A stretch of 64,000 nt of DNA from Streptomyces sp. NBC_01465 (GTDB taxonomy: Bacteria; Actinomycetota; Actinomycetes; Streptomycetales; Streptomycetaceae): the NCBI RefSeq assembly GCF_036227325.1, contig NZ_CP109467.1:6944001-7008000 (forward strand), in the 5' to 3' direction. The translations under genes and the position numbers were made by a program. The notes under the pieces are model-generated. The model was not told where the DNA came from and searched no databases. It saw nothing but the letters and a program-made list of their open reading frames with translations. Below, piece after piece: positions 37,436 through 46,342 of the stretch (position 1 is its first letter; each line of letters starts with the position of its first letter).

Positions 37436-38524
37436 TCAGTGTCGTCGCGGGAGACGGTCGGCGTGAAGGACCCGGAAGCGGCCGGGATGCGACGGGTCAC
37501 GGTCGGCGATCTGGACCGGCGGCTGAGCCCACTGCCAGACGCTGATGCCCGGCTCGCGGGAGAACCGGATACGGCCTCGGGTGCCTTCGACGTCAACGTC
37601 CTTCCAGGCGGCGGCAGTTCGCACCCGGTCGGCGAGGACGGTGATCGTGTCGTAGCCCTCGAAGGCCACGAAGGACGGCACTTCGCCGAGCCGCTCGCGG
37701 AGGGCCGCCTCGACGCGTGTGCCGAGAGGGCCGAGCTGCTCGGGCAGGTAGCGCAGGAACGGGATCCCGGCGCCGTCGTCGCCCAGCAGGTCCGCCCATT
37801 CGGCGAACTCCGGCTGTCCGGCCGGGGCGCCCATCAGGAGTCCGGAGAGGCGCGGGTCGCGGCGGACGGCCCTGACGACCGGGACGGCCGGCTCCGGGTG
37901 ACCGACCAGCAGGAGGAGGGCCGTCGCACCGTGGCCGACGAGCTCGTCGCACAGGGACTCGGGGGTGAGCTCGCGCATGTCGAGTTCGACGAGGGAACCG
38001 CCGTGCGGAGCGAGACGGTCGCGCAGAATGCCGGTCCCGGCCGCCCAGTAGACGCTCGGCTGGGTCGCCACGGCGATCCGGCTGTGGCCCGCGGCGAGGA
38101 GGAAGTCCGCGTAGAGCTGCCAGCCGCGGGACTGCGGCGGGGAGAGGCGCGCGACATGGTCCGTCGGCTGCTCGGTGAGGGCGTCGAACACCGCCGACGA
38201 GCAGAGGTACGGAAGGCCGAGGGCGTCTGCCCTGGTGGCAGCGGCGCGGGCGACGACGCTGTGGTACTCGCCCGCCAGCGCGGCCACGCCCAGACCGGCC
38301 AGTTCGTCGACGGCCGCCACCGCTCGCTGCGGATCGGCCGCGGTGTCCCGTACCACCAGCTCGAGCGGCCGCCCGGCGATCCCGCCGGCGGCATTGACCT
38401 CGCCGACCGCCAACTCCAGCCCGGCCAGCAGGTGTTGACCCGCCTGCGCCCAGCCCGGCCTGGTCAGTGGAACGAGAGCGCCGATCCGGACCGGCGCCTC
38501 GTGGGTCGATGGTGACGTGTGCAT
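37436..38524 (-). CDS. Signal-less ABC-type (leucine-binding family) ligand-binding protein
   Basis: 362 aa from the ATG at 38524 (GGGGGGAA about 9 nt upstream). The fold is type-I periplasmic binding protein of the LivJ/AmiC group (VRIGALVPLTRPGWAQAGQH, then LAGLELAVGEVNAAGGIAGR; LVGHGATALLLLVGHPE; VPSFVAFEGYDTITVLADRV). There is no signal peptide or lipobox and no ABC permease nearby, so it is probably a cytoplasmic ligand sensor like AmiC rather than a transporter part. The adjacent roadblock gene may be its partner. The ligand is unknown. Confidence 0.82.
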   Translation of the reverse strand: MHTSPSTHEAPVRIGALVPLTRPGWAQAGQHLLAGLELAVGEVNAAGGIAGRPLELVVRDTAADPQRAVAAVDELAGLGVAALAGEYHSVVARAAATRADALGLPYLCSSAVFDALTEQPTDHVARLSPPQSRGWQLYADFLLAAGHSRIAVATQPSVYWAAGTGILRDRLAPHGGSLVELDMRELTPESLCDELVGHGATALLLLVGHPEPAVPVVRAVRRDPRLSGLLMGAPAGQPEFAEWADLLGDDGAGIPFLRYLPEQLGPLGTRVEAALRERLGEVPSFVAFEGYDTITVLADRVRTAAAWKDVDVEGTRGRIRFSREPGISVWQWAQPPVQIADRDPSHPGRFRVLHADRLPRRH

Positions 38525-38547
38525 GCTTCGGATTCCCCCCGTGCTCG

Positions 38548-40053
38548 TCAGTGGCTGGTGAGTTCGCCGCTGAGTCTCTTGTGCAGATCGGCGCTGGGAT
38601 CGTTGAGGCCGATGATCTCCACCGTCTTGCCGCGCTGTTTGTACTTGGTCTCGATGGCGTCCAGGGCGGCCACCGACGAGGCGTCCCAGACGTGGGTGGC
38701 AGACAGGTCGATGACGACCCTGTCCGGGTCGGCCGCGTAGTCGAACCGGGTGACCAGGTCGTTCGAGGACGCGAAGAACAGTTCGCCGGTGACCGAGTAG
38801 ACGACCGTACGGCCGTCGGGGTCGGTGACCGAGGTGACGTCCGCCAGGTGGGCGACGCGGCGGGCGAAGATCACCATGGCGGTGACCGACCCGACCACGA
38901 CTCCGATGGCGAGGTTGGAGGTGGCGACCACGATCGCGACGGTGACGACCATGACGGCGATCTCGCCCGCGGGCATCCGCTTGAGGGTCGCGGGCGCGAT
39001 CGAGTGCCAGTCGAACGTCGCGAAGCAGACCATCACCATCACCGCGACGAGGGCGGCCATCGGGATGTCGGAGACGACCGGGCCGAAGACCACGCACAGC
39101 ACCAGCAGGAAGGTCCCCGCCAGGAAGGTCGACAGCCGGGTACGGGCGCCGGAGACCCGTACGTTGATCATCGTCTGGCCGATCATGGCGCAGCCGCCCA
39201 TGCCGCCGAAGAACCCGGTGACGATGTTGGCGATGCCCTGGCCGATGGACTCGCGGGTCTTGTTGGAGCGGGTGTCGGTGATCTCGTCGACCAGCTGCGC
39301 GGTCATCAGCGACTCCATGAGCCCGACGAGGGCCATGGCGAGCGCGTACGGGGCGACCGTGGTCAGTGTGTCGAGCGTGAACGGCACGTCGGGCAGGCCC
39401 GGTACCGGAAGCGAGGACGGCAGCTCGCCCTTGTCACCGACGGTCGGCACCGCGATCCCGGCCGCGACGGTGATCACGGTGAGGACGACGATGGAGACCA
39501 GCGGCGCCGGAACCACCTTGGTGACCCTCGGGAAGAACACCATCAGCAGCAGCCCGCCGGCGAGCAGCGGGTAGACGGCCCAGGGCACGTCGTGCATTTC
39601 GGGAACCTGCGCCATGAAGATCAGAATCGCGAGCGCGTTGACGAAGCCGACCATCACCGAACGGGGCACGAACCGCATCAGCTTCGCGACGCCGAGCGCC
39701 CCCAGGACGATCTGGAAGACACCGGCCAGGATGACTGCGGCGACGAGGTACCCGAAGCCGTGCTCGCGGTTCAGCGGGGCGATCACCAGGGCGACGGCAC
39801 CGGTCGCGGCGGAGATCATCGCGCGACGGCCGCCGACGACCGAGATCGTCACGGCCATGGTGAAGGAGGCGAACAGCCCGATCGCCGGGTCGACTCCGGC
39901 GATGATCGAGAACGAGATCGCCTCGGGGATCAGGGCGAGCCCGACGACGAGCCCGGCCAGGACCTCGGTGCGCCACACCTTCGGGTCGGAGAGCCAGTCG
40001 GGCTTCAGGCCGCGCAGGCGCTCGGCGGGGGACAGGGCTGTGGATGCAGACAA
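38548..40053 (-). CDS. SulP-family anion transporter with STAS domain
   Basis: 501 aa if the TTG at 40053 is used (AGCAGG upstream); a GTG at 40092 would add 13 residues but lacks a ribosome site. About 11-12 membrane helices include the SulP signature region (VLAGLVVGLALIPEAISFSI; TGFFGGMGGCAMIGQTMINV). Residues about 400-500 form a STAS domain (VYSVTGELFFASSNDLVTRF; VVIDLSATHVWDASSVAALD). The family imports sulfate, bicarbonate or similar anions. No carbonic anhydrase or sulfate-assimilation gene is adjacent to fix the substrate. Confidence 0.9.
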   Translation of the reverse strand: MSASTALSPAERLRGLKPDWLSDPKVWRTEVLAGLVVGLALIPEAISFSIIAGVDPAIGLFASFTMAVTISVVGGRRAMISAATGAVALVIAPLNREHGFGYLVAAVILAGVFQIVLGALGVAKLMRFVPRSVMVGFVNALAILIFMAQVPEMHDVPWAVYPLLAGGLLLMVFFPRVTKVVPAPLVSIVVLTVITVAAGIAVPTVGDKGELPSSLPVPGLPDVPFTLDTLTTVAPYALAMALVGLMESLMTAQLVDEITDTRSNKTRESIGQGIANIVTGFFGGMGGCAMIGQTMINVRVSGARTRLSTFLAGTFLLVLCVVFGPVVSDIPMAALVAVMVMVCFATFDWHSIAPATLKRMPAGEIAVMVVTVAIVVATSNLAIGVVVGSVTAMVIFARRVAHLADVTSVTDPDGRTVVYSVTGELFFASSNDLVTRFDYAADPDRVVIDLSATHVWDASSVAALDAIETKYKQRGKTVEIIGLNDPSADLHKRLSGELTSH

Positions 40054-40141
40054 GGAGGAGGTACCTGCTGTGATCGGGCACGCCGGGGTCACCGGTGTGT
40101 GCGGGAGGAACCCCCGACTTTACCCCCGGTTCCGCCGATGA

Positions 40142-40882
40142 TCAGAAGTAGCGGGTGAAAGCCTCCGGTTCGACGGCGAGCAGGCCGTTGAAAGGGCTTT
40201 CGAGCTGGTGGATCAGCAGCACCGTGAAGGTGATGAGCGCGGACAGGCCCATCACCATGACGACATGAGTGAAGCTGCGCTGCACTCCGAACATGAACAT
40301 GAAGGCGATCGTGAGGACACCGCCCACGATCAGACCGAACCAGATCACCGGTGCGAGCCGGTCCTCCGCGTCCGACTCCCGGCCCCGGCGCGCGTCGTCC
40401 AGCACGCTCAGCTGGGCCAGCGTCTCCTGCCCCGTGGCCTGTTGGGCGGGGGTGGCGTCCGCGGGGACCGCGCCGGTCGCGCGCACCCGGTCCAGGATCT
40501 GCCAGCCCGTCGTGTCCAGTGCGGCGCCGCGTGTCATCGCGGGCCACTCCGTGGCGGTGACGTGGTGGACGTACTCGCCGATGGCACCGCGCATCCGGTC
40601 GGCCTCACCGGCGGGCAGGCCCGCGGCGAGCAGATGGATCTGGTGCGCGGCACTGGCCTCGGCGGCGGTGTGGTCCTCGGCGCTGGAGTGCATGTCCCAG
40701 ACCGAGACGAGGGCGAGGCCCAGGACGAGCGCGTAGAGAACGCCGACCATCATGGAGATGTACTCGGCGACGTCCTCGCGGGGTTCGTCGTCGGGGCCCA
40801 GCGGCCAGAAGCGGTGTTTGATCAGGACGATCGCGGCGGCGAGCAGGGCGACACCGAGAACGATGGCGAAGGTCTGGGTCAT
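40142..40882 (-). CDS. DUF4239 (bestrophin-like) membrane protein
   Basis: 246 aa. There are two N-terminal helices ([37 protein letters not shown]) and two C-terminal helices (PVIWFGLIVGGVLTIAFMFM; VVMVMGLSALITFTVLLIHQ), with a helical soluble segment between. This is the DUF4239 layout. Function is unknown; some relatives are proposed to be ion channels. It is on the same strand as the SulP gene, with a short gap. Confidence 0.82.
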   Translation of the reverse strand: MTQTFAIVLGVALLAAAIVLIKHRFWPLGPDDEPREDVAEYISMMVGVLYALVLGLALVSVWDMHSSAEDHTAAEASAAHQIHLLAAGLPAGEADRMRGAIGEYVHHVTATEWPAMTRGAALDTTGWQILDRVRATGAVPADATPAQQATGQETLAQLSVLDDARRGRESDAEDRLAPVIWFGLIVGGVLTIAFMFMFGVQRSFTHVVMVMGLSALITFTVLLIHQLESPFNGLLAVEPEAFTRYF

Positions 40883-40913
40883 CGGGGCGTCCGGTCTCGT
40901 GGCGGCGTGGTGG

Positions 40914-42179
40914 TCATCGTCGGCGGGTGCCGAGTACGGCTGCTGCGACGGCGGCGGGCAGCAGGACGAGGAACAGCGCCGCCATCAGCCCCAGGTCCGT
41001 GGGGGTGCGGTCCGCTTTCATGAAGCGGTGGAGCAGCGAGTGCTGCTGAGGCTGCGGCCGGGGCTTCTGGTGCGGGGGTGGGGGTACGGGTACGACGGGT
41101 ACGGCAGCCGGGACCCGCTTGCGCGCCAGGGGCGCGGTGGGCGGGACGGCGGGAGCGACGCGGGGGGCCACGACACCGGGTGCGAGTGGCACCTGCGCCA
41201 GCAGAGCGGCGCCCAGCGGCACACCGGCGGGCGGCACCGGTGCGGCCCCGGGCGGCTCGGCCCCGGGCCGCGTCCGGTGCCCGGCCGGAGGCCGCCGTAC
41301 GGGAGCGACGGCCGCCGGGGTCCGCGAGGGCCTCGCGGGCGGGGGCGCCGCGGCGAGCAGCGTGAAACGCACCGTGTCACGGGCCGTCAGCCGGGGCGGC
41401 GCCACCGCACCGCCCCGGGTGCCGAGGGTGCGCAGCAGATCGCTGCCCTCCGCCAGGCCCCGTCCGACGTACGTACCGGGGGAGCGCCGCACCGTGGCGG
41501 TGCACGTGGCCGTCGCCCCGGCAGCGAGCCGGCGCAGGCCGGGCCGCCCGCCTCCGCAGTCGATCCGGTCGGGAGCGATGCCCGGGTCGGTGACACGGAT
41601 GCCGTGGACGGCCCGGTTGCCGGTGTTGGTCACGGTGTAACGGACCAGTGCGCGCTCCGGGCCGGTCACCCGGGCCGACTCCACGAGGGCGAGCGCCGCG
41701 CCCACCCCGGCGTACCCGGAGCGTGCCGTCGCATGCGCCGCGTCGTGCAGATACGGCCGTCGCCCGGTGGCCCGGACCTCGCCGACCCAGGCGCCGGGCC
41801 GTGCGGGACCCGTCGCCGTACAGCGCACCGAGCGCAGCCCGCTCAGCATCGCCACCCGGTCCTGCCCGCCGGGGCAGCGGATCTCGGCGCCCGGCATTCC
41901 GGGGTCCCGCACGATCACCCCGTACAGGTCGGAGCCGGTGCGGTTGGTCAGGCGGTACGACTTGACGACACCGGCACCCGTCCGGATCCCGGGGTGCAGC
42001 GCGCCGAGACCGGGCCGCGTGTTCACCGTGACGTCGAGCGCGAGCCCCGGCGGACCGGCCCCGTCGGCGACCGAGGGCCCGGACGGCGACCAGCAGCAGG
42101 CGATCAGCACGAGCCCCGCCAGCAGGCGTCGCGGCGAACACGTCCGCGTCCGCGCTTCGCCCCGCCGTCCGATGATCAC
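40914..42179 (-). CDS. Secreted, C-terminally anchored Cys-pair repeat protein
   Basis: 421 aa from the GTG at 42179. There is a signal peptide (SPRRLLAGLVLIACCWSPSG). Two DUF11/CARDB-like beta repeats each carry a Cys pair in the same frame: DPGMPGAEIRCPGG...RCTATG with PGAWVG, and DPGIAPDRIDCGGG...TCTATV with PGTYVG. An approximately 120-residue Pro/Ala/Val-rich wall-spanning linker follows, then a single C-terminal helix (GLMAALFLVLLPAAVAAAVL) and Arg-rich tail. It probably sits in the cell envelope. No enzyme motif is visible. Confidence 0.72.
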   Translation of the reverse strand: MIIGRRGEARTRTCSPRRLLAGLVLIACCWSPSGPSVADGAGPPGLALDVTVNTRPGLGALHPGIRTGAGVVKSYRLTNRTGSDLYGVIVRDPGMPGAEIRCPGGQDRVAMLSGLRSVRCTATGPARPGAWVGEVRATGRRPYLHDAAHATARSGYAGVGAALALVESARVTGPERALVRYTVTNTGNRAVHGIRVTDPGIAPDRIDCGGGRPGLRRLAAGATATCTATVRRSPGTYVGRGLAEGSDLLRTLGTRGGAVAPPRLTARDTVRFTLLAAAPPPARPSRTPAAVAPVRRPPAGHRTRPGAEPPGAAPVPPAGVPLGAALLAQVPLAPGVVAPRVAPAVPPTAPLARKRVPAAVPVVPVPPPPHQKPRPQPQQHSLLHRFMKADRTPTDLGLMAALFLVLLPAAVAAAVLGTRRR

Positions 42180-42388
42180 ACCGACATGCTGATCTTCATG
42201 TGCGTCGGCCGCGGCCCCGGCGCGCGCGTACGTCCCGAGTTTCACCGGAATGAGCCTCGCCGGAGCGGTCCGCCGGAGTGCGCACACCCTCGGTGATTCA
42301 CCCGAACGGCCGCCACGGTCCTGCCGGGCGGCGGTGCCCCCTGTCTACTGCTGAGGGGTCTTAGTACTTCAAGGACGAGGTGGCCGAC

Positions 42389-43786
42389 ATGGCAGTCCAG
42401 ACAGTCGACGCGGGCGTCATACCGGAGTCCGCACCGGCGGACGGGACCGACGCCGACCTGCTCATGGCGGCGTCCGTCCTGCTCGCCGACGCGGCGCTCG
42501 CGGCACGGCAGGCAGGCGCGGAACTGACCGCCGCCGCCTCCAGCTGGCGGGTCGGTCTGCAGGCGGTCAGGCACCCGGGGTGGGCGTTCGGCGCCGCTCT
42601 GTCCGCGGCGCACGCGGTGACGAACCCCGCCGGGCTCGGGCTCGCAGCGAGCGGAGGAATCGTCGGCGAGGCGGTCCGCTCCCTGGGGGCCGTGGCCCGC
42701 CGCAGACCCGCATCCGTGGTGATGGCGGTCGACGCGTTCGCGCTGCGGATCGAGGCGGCGGCCCGCGACCACCCGAACCTGGCGGAGCCCCTGGCCAAAC
42801 GGCTCACCGACGCGGTGATCACCGGACGCAGGCTCGAAGCGCTGCGCGCCGCACGGGAGTTGGTCGACCTCTTCGGCGTCACCCGCACCCTGACCACGGT
42901 GTCCCCCGTGCTCATGGAACTGCTCGCGCTGAACGGGCTCCTCGACGAGAACCCCACCAACGACAGCTTCGCCTGGGTCACCCTGACCGGCGGCGTCCCC
43001 GACACCGACCCGGTGTTCGGCCTGCCCGCCGGCCTCATCAAGTATCTGAACCCGGGCCCCGGCCGGGCCGAGCGGGCCGAGGCCGACGCGATGCTCACCC
43101 GGGTCCTGGACCGCTCCGGCAACGACATCGTCCGCTACATCGACGTCATCTCCGCGCTCGGCAACCACGGACTCGCCCTGCTGCGCCGCATCGACTGCAC
43201 GGACGGCGTCCAGCGGCACGTACTGCTGCTCCCGGGCACCAGCTTCGGGCGGGTGACCAACAGCACCCCGCAGGACCTCGTCGGTGCGTTCGACGGGGTG
43301 CTGCGCACCGACACGACGTACACCCGGGCCGTGAAGAACCTGCTGCTGCGCGCCGGGGTCCCCGAGGGCTCCGAGCTCATGATCGTCGGGCACAGCCTCG
43401 GCGGCATCACGGCCATGAACCTCGCCTGCGACCTCGACATCGTGTCGACGTACCGGCTCACCCATGTGATCACCGTGGGCTCGCCCATCGACAACAAGCG
43501 CCCCGTCGACCCCGCGGTCCAGGTGATCAGCCTGGTCAACAATCACGACGTGATCCCCGGGCTCGACGGACGCGGGCCCGCGTCCGCCTCCGACGTCCCC
43601 GACAGCTGGATCGAACTGGCCTGGGAGGACGAGACGTACGACTACCCGCTCTCGCACGCCCCGCAGGCGTACGCCGGGACCCTCGGCAGCGGTGAACTCC
43701 CGCACCGCGCCCGCGTCAACGCGCTGATCACCGCCTACGACGGCGAGATCGTCGCCAACCAGCCGTACCGGCTGTTCGACAAATGA
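42389..43786 (+). CDS. Alpha/beta-hydrolase (lipase-like) protein
   Basis: 465 aa from the ATG at 42389 (GAGG 8 nt upstream). The nucleophile elbow is GHSLGG (IVGHSLGGITAMNLACDLD, near residue 335). A downstream Asp is in NNHDVIPGLDGRG and His candidates follow. The N-terminal ~230 residues are helical and not part of the hydrolase core. There is no signal peptide. The next gene starts 22 bp downstream, so it is likely co-expressed with the P450-like protein. The substrate is probably an acyl ester. Confidence 0.8.
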   Translation: MAVQTVDAGVIPESAPADGTDADLLMAASVLLADAALAARQAGAELTAAASSWRVGLQAVRHPGWAFGAALSAAHAVTNPAGLGLAASGGIVGEAVRSLGAVARRRPASVVMAVDAFALRIEAAARDHPNLAEPLAKRLTDAVITGRRLEALRAARELVDLFGVTRTLTTVSPVLMELLALNGLLDENPTNDSFAWVTLTGGVPDTDPVFGLPAGLIKYLNPGPGRAERAEADAMLTRVLDRSGNDIVRYIDVISALGNHGLALLRRIDCTDGVQRHVLLLPGTSFGRVTNSTPQDLVGAFDGVLRTDTTYTRAVKNLLLRAGVPEGSELMIVGHSLGGITAMNLACDLDIVSTYRLTHVITVGSPIDNKRPVDPAVQVISLVNNHDVIPGLDGRGPASASDVPDSWIELAWEDETYDYPLSHAPQAYAGTLGSGELPHRARVNALITAYDGEIVANQPYRLFDK

Positions 43787-43808
43787 CCACGGACCCTGGA
43801 GACCGGCG

Positions 43809-45251
43809 ATGAACGCCACCGACACCACGACCGCTCCCGGCCGGCCAGCTCTCGCCTGGCCTCTGGAGAACACCCTGGTCAGCGCGGCTCTGGCCGCCCA
43901 GCGCATCTCCTGGATCGATGCGCCGGCCCGCGCGCTGGGGCTGAAGCCTTTCACCCGGCAGCAGTTGACCCGGCAGGCCCTCGCACAGGTACGGCGCAGT
44001 ACGTCCGGGCGTCCCGCGCGGGTGCGCACCGCATTCGGCTCGTTCCTGATGCCGCTCTCCGTCGACGACGCCTGCGCGCTGATCGCGCAGGCGGAGGAGG
44101 CCGGCGCCCGTGGCACCGTCGCCTCCCTCACTCCCGAGGGCCGCCGTACGACACTGACGGCCCATGCCGCGTCGGCCCGTCCACTGAGCGCCCTGCGCAC
44201 CCGGGTGCGTTCCGCCGCCGCGGAGGAGGCCGCCGAACTCCTCGCCGTACGGCAGGCGGACGACACCCTTCCGCGCGCGGAGTGGTGTGCCGTCACCCGC
44301 CGGCTCGCCCGGCGCATCGTCCTCGGGGACGGCGGCGCCGACGACACCCTCGTCAGCGACATCCTGGAGGCCACGCTCGGGTCCGCGAACTCCGCCGAAC
44401 ACTCCGAGAGGGCCGCCGCGCTGCGGCGCCGCATCGACCCGTACGTCCCGGCCGGCACCTCCGCGGAGGCCGAAGACGTGGAGGCGGCCGCGCTCGAGCA
44501 CGCCCTCGAAGTCGTCACCCGCGCCCTCGACGAGACAGTGCCGCAGGCCCTGGCGCTGGTGACGGTGCAGCCGCTGATGCCCGCGACCGACCGTGCGGAG
44601 CTCGGCGTGGCAGAGGCGCTGCGCCGCTATCCGCCGCTGGCCGCCACCGTCCACGAGATCACCGCTCCCTTCGCATGGCGCGGTACGGCCGTCGAGGCCG
44701 GCACCGAGATCCTGTGCGCGACCGCCTGGCTGCGCGACCTGGACGAGGGGGAGGAGGGGACACCGGGCCCCGAGGACCCGTCGGTGTCCCTGTGCGCGGC
44801 GCCCGCGCCCTGCGCCGCGGCCGAACTGGCCGTGCTCGCCGCCACGGAACTCGTCCGCGCGCTGACCCGGCACGCCGAGCCGGTCGTCCGCACCCCGCGC
44901 CTCGACCCCGCCGCCCTCCCGGCCACGCTCCCCGCCGCGTCGCTCGGCCTTGCTCTCGTGCAGACCGGACCCGTCCCGGTCGCGGACACGGACACGGCCG
45001 AACGCGAGACGTTCGACGCGAGTGCCGGTCCTGCCGCAGGGCAGAGTCCCGCCCACTACGCGGCGCTCGCCTCGGCCAGCGCCCGGCGGCTGGAGGAACA
45101 CGCACGCCGGCTCGCCGAGTGCGCGCGGCAGCCCGGCTGGAACCGCGACGCCTTCGGCGAGCAGTGCCGTATGCGTCTGCTCGCCCACGCGGAGCGCTGC
45201 GCCCGTGCGGCCACCGACGCCCGCCGAGCCGCCGAGTGGCTGCTGAACTGA
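43809..45251 (+). CDS. Degenerate cytochrome-P450-like protein
   Basis: 480 aa. Several P450 landmarks can be aligned: an N-terminal beta segment (RVRTAFGSFLMPLSVDDACA), an I-helix-like stretch (VTRALDETVPQALALVT), the K-helix ExxR as E269-A-L-R272 followed by YPPLAATVHEITAPF and GTAVEAGTEILCATAWLRD, and a proximal loop with Cys335 (APAPCAAAELAVLAATELVR). The heme loop lacks the usual FGxG residues and the Gly after Cys. It may be a divergent heme enzyme or a P450 fold without heme. It is coupled to the upstream hydrolase gene. I would call it P450-like, not P450. Confidence 0.62.
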   Translation: MNATDTTTAPGRPALAWPLENTLVSAALAAQRISWIDAPARALGLKPFTRQQLTRQALAQVRRSTSGRPARVRTAFGSFLMPLSVDDACALIAQAEEAGARGTVASLTPEGRRTTLTAHAASARPLSALRTRVRSAAAEEAAELLAVRQADDTLPRAEWCAVTRRLARRIVLGDGGADDTLVSDILEATLGSANSAEHSERAAALRRRIDPYVPAGTSAEAEDVEAAALEHALEVVTRALDETVPQALALVTVQPLMPATDRAELGVAEALRRYPPLAATVHEITAPFAWRGTAVEAGTEILCATAWLRDLDEGEEGTPGPEDPSVSLCAAPAPCAAAELAVLAATELVRALTRHAEPVVRTPRLDPAALPATLPAASLGLALVQTGPVPVADTDTAERETFDASAGPAAGQSPAHYAALASASARRLEEHARRLAECARQPGWNRDAFGEQCRMRLLAHAERCARAATDARRAAEWLLN

Positions 45252-45268
45252 CGCTCAGGGCAAGGGAA

Positions 45269-45982
45269 TTACCAGAACGGTGTCGCCCGGCGGCGCCGGT
45301 CGCGGTCGACCATGCCCTGCACGGTGAACCACACCTCGTCGCTCAACCGCCGGGCGGCGGCGGAGCGTTGGGCGAACGTCCCGGCGTCGGAGGGCGCGGG
45401 GATCGGCTCGCCCACGGAGACGATCCACTTCGCGGGAAGCGGCAGCAGGGTGGTGACGGGGAAGTACGGCAGGCCGAACCGCCGGGCCAGCGCCCCGATC
45501 TCACCGAGCTTGGGATAGGTCTCCTCGGCCCCCACGACGGACACCGGGACGACCGGTACCCCGGTCAGTACGGCGGTCGCCGCGAAGCCGGGGCCGAAGG
45601 GCCGCAGCCGGTATCGCTCCGAGAAGGGCTTCCCGACGCCGTCGATCCCCTCCGGGAAGACGGCGACGAGGTGCCCTTCCGCCAGCCGGTCGCGGCCCAG
45701 TGTCGGGTCGTCGGTGAAGGCGCCGTGCCGTTGGGCGTACGCCGCCAGTGCCGGTACCCGGAAGAAGAGTTCGGCGACGTAGAGGTGAATGGGGCGTGCC
45801 AGCCGCCGGTGCAGAACGTTGTGCAGGACCAGACCGTCGAGCGCCCAGGCCCCCGAGTGGTTCGCCGCGAGGAGTGCCGGACCGGTCGCCGGGATGTTCT
45901 CCAGGCCGGACACCTCGACGCGGAAGTAGTCGGAGGCCAGCCACTCCAGCACGCCGTCCATCGCGTCGGTCAGTTCCTTCAT
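45269..45982 (-). CDS. PlsC-like lysophospholipid/glycerol acyltransferase
   Basis: 237 aa from the ATG at 45982 (AGGTGGG upstream; a GTG at 45991 is possible). The acyltransferase block I is NH42SGAWALD49, an H-x6-D variant of HX4D found in part of the family. Block III is FPEGIDGVGKPF, and VVPVSVVGAEE follows. No clear membrane helix is seen. The enzyme likely transfers an acyl group from acyl-CoA or acyl-ACP to a lipid acceptor. It is divergent from an acyl-carrier-protein and ketosynthase pair, which hints at a shared lipid product. Confidence 0.84.
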   Translation of the reverse strand: MKELTDAMDGVLEWLASDYFRVEVSGLENIPATGPALLAANHSGAWALDGLVLHNVLHRRLARPIHLYVAELFFRVPALAAYAQRHGAFTDDPTLGRDRLAEGHLVAVFPEGIDGVGKPFSERYRLRPFGPGFAATAVLTGVPVVPVSVVGAEETYPKLGEIGALARRFGLPYFPVTTLLPLPAKWIVSVGEPIPAPSDAGTFAQRSAAARRLSDEVWFTVQGMVDRDRRRRATPFW

Positions 45983-46093
45983 GCATCCCACCTTCAGCCC
46001 AATGAGGGAGCTCTCCAGGCTATAGATGCCATTTAGATGGTTTTCTTAACTATGCCCCGATATGAGCGGGGTGCCGTTCTGCGTGAGGACACC

Positions 46094-46342
46094 ATGAGTA
46101 CTTCCGCGACACCTGCGACCAAAGATCTGCTCACCGGACTTCTCGTCGACAAGTTCGAGGTCGACCCGGACGCCGTCCGGGCGGACGCACCGATGACCGA
46201 ACTGCTCGTCGACTCGCTGATGGTCGTCGAGATGGCCGTCACGCTCAAGGAGGAGCTGGGCGTCTCCGTCACCGAAACCGAACTCCGGGAGCTCGCCTTC
46301 GCCGAGTTCGCCGACCGCGTCGACGCCCAGCGCACCCGGTGA
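46094..46342 (+). CDS. Acyl carrier protein
   Basis: 82 aa from the ATG at 46094 (GAGGA 5 nt upstream). The phosphopantetheine site is Ser41 in ELLVDS41LMVVEM, and the acidic four-helix pattern of ACPs is clear. Its stop overlaps the ketosynthase start (GTGA), so the pair is translationally coupled. It carries acyl intermediates for the neighbouring ketosynthase, and perhaps for the divergent acyltransferase. Confidence 0.9.
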   Translation: MSTSATPATKDLLTGLLVDKFEVDPDAVRADAPMTELLVDSLMVVEMAVTLKEELGVSVTETELRELAFAEFADRVDAQRTR

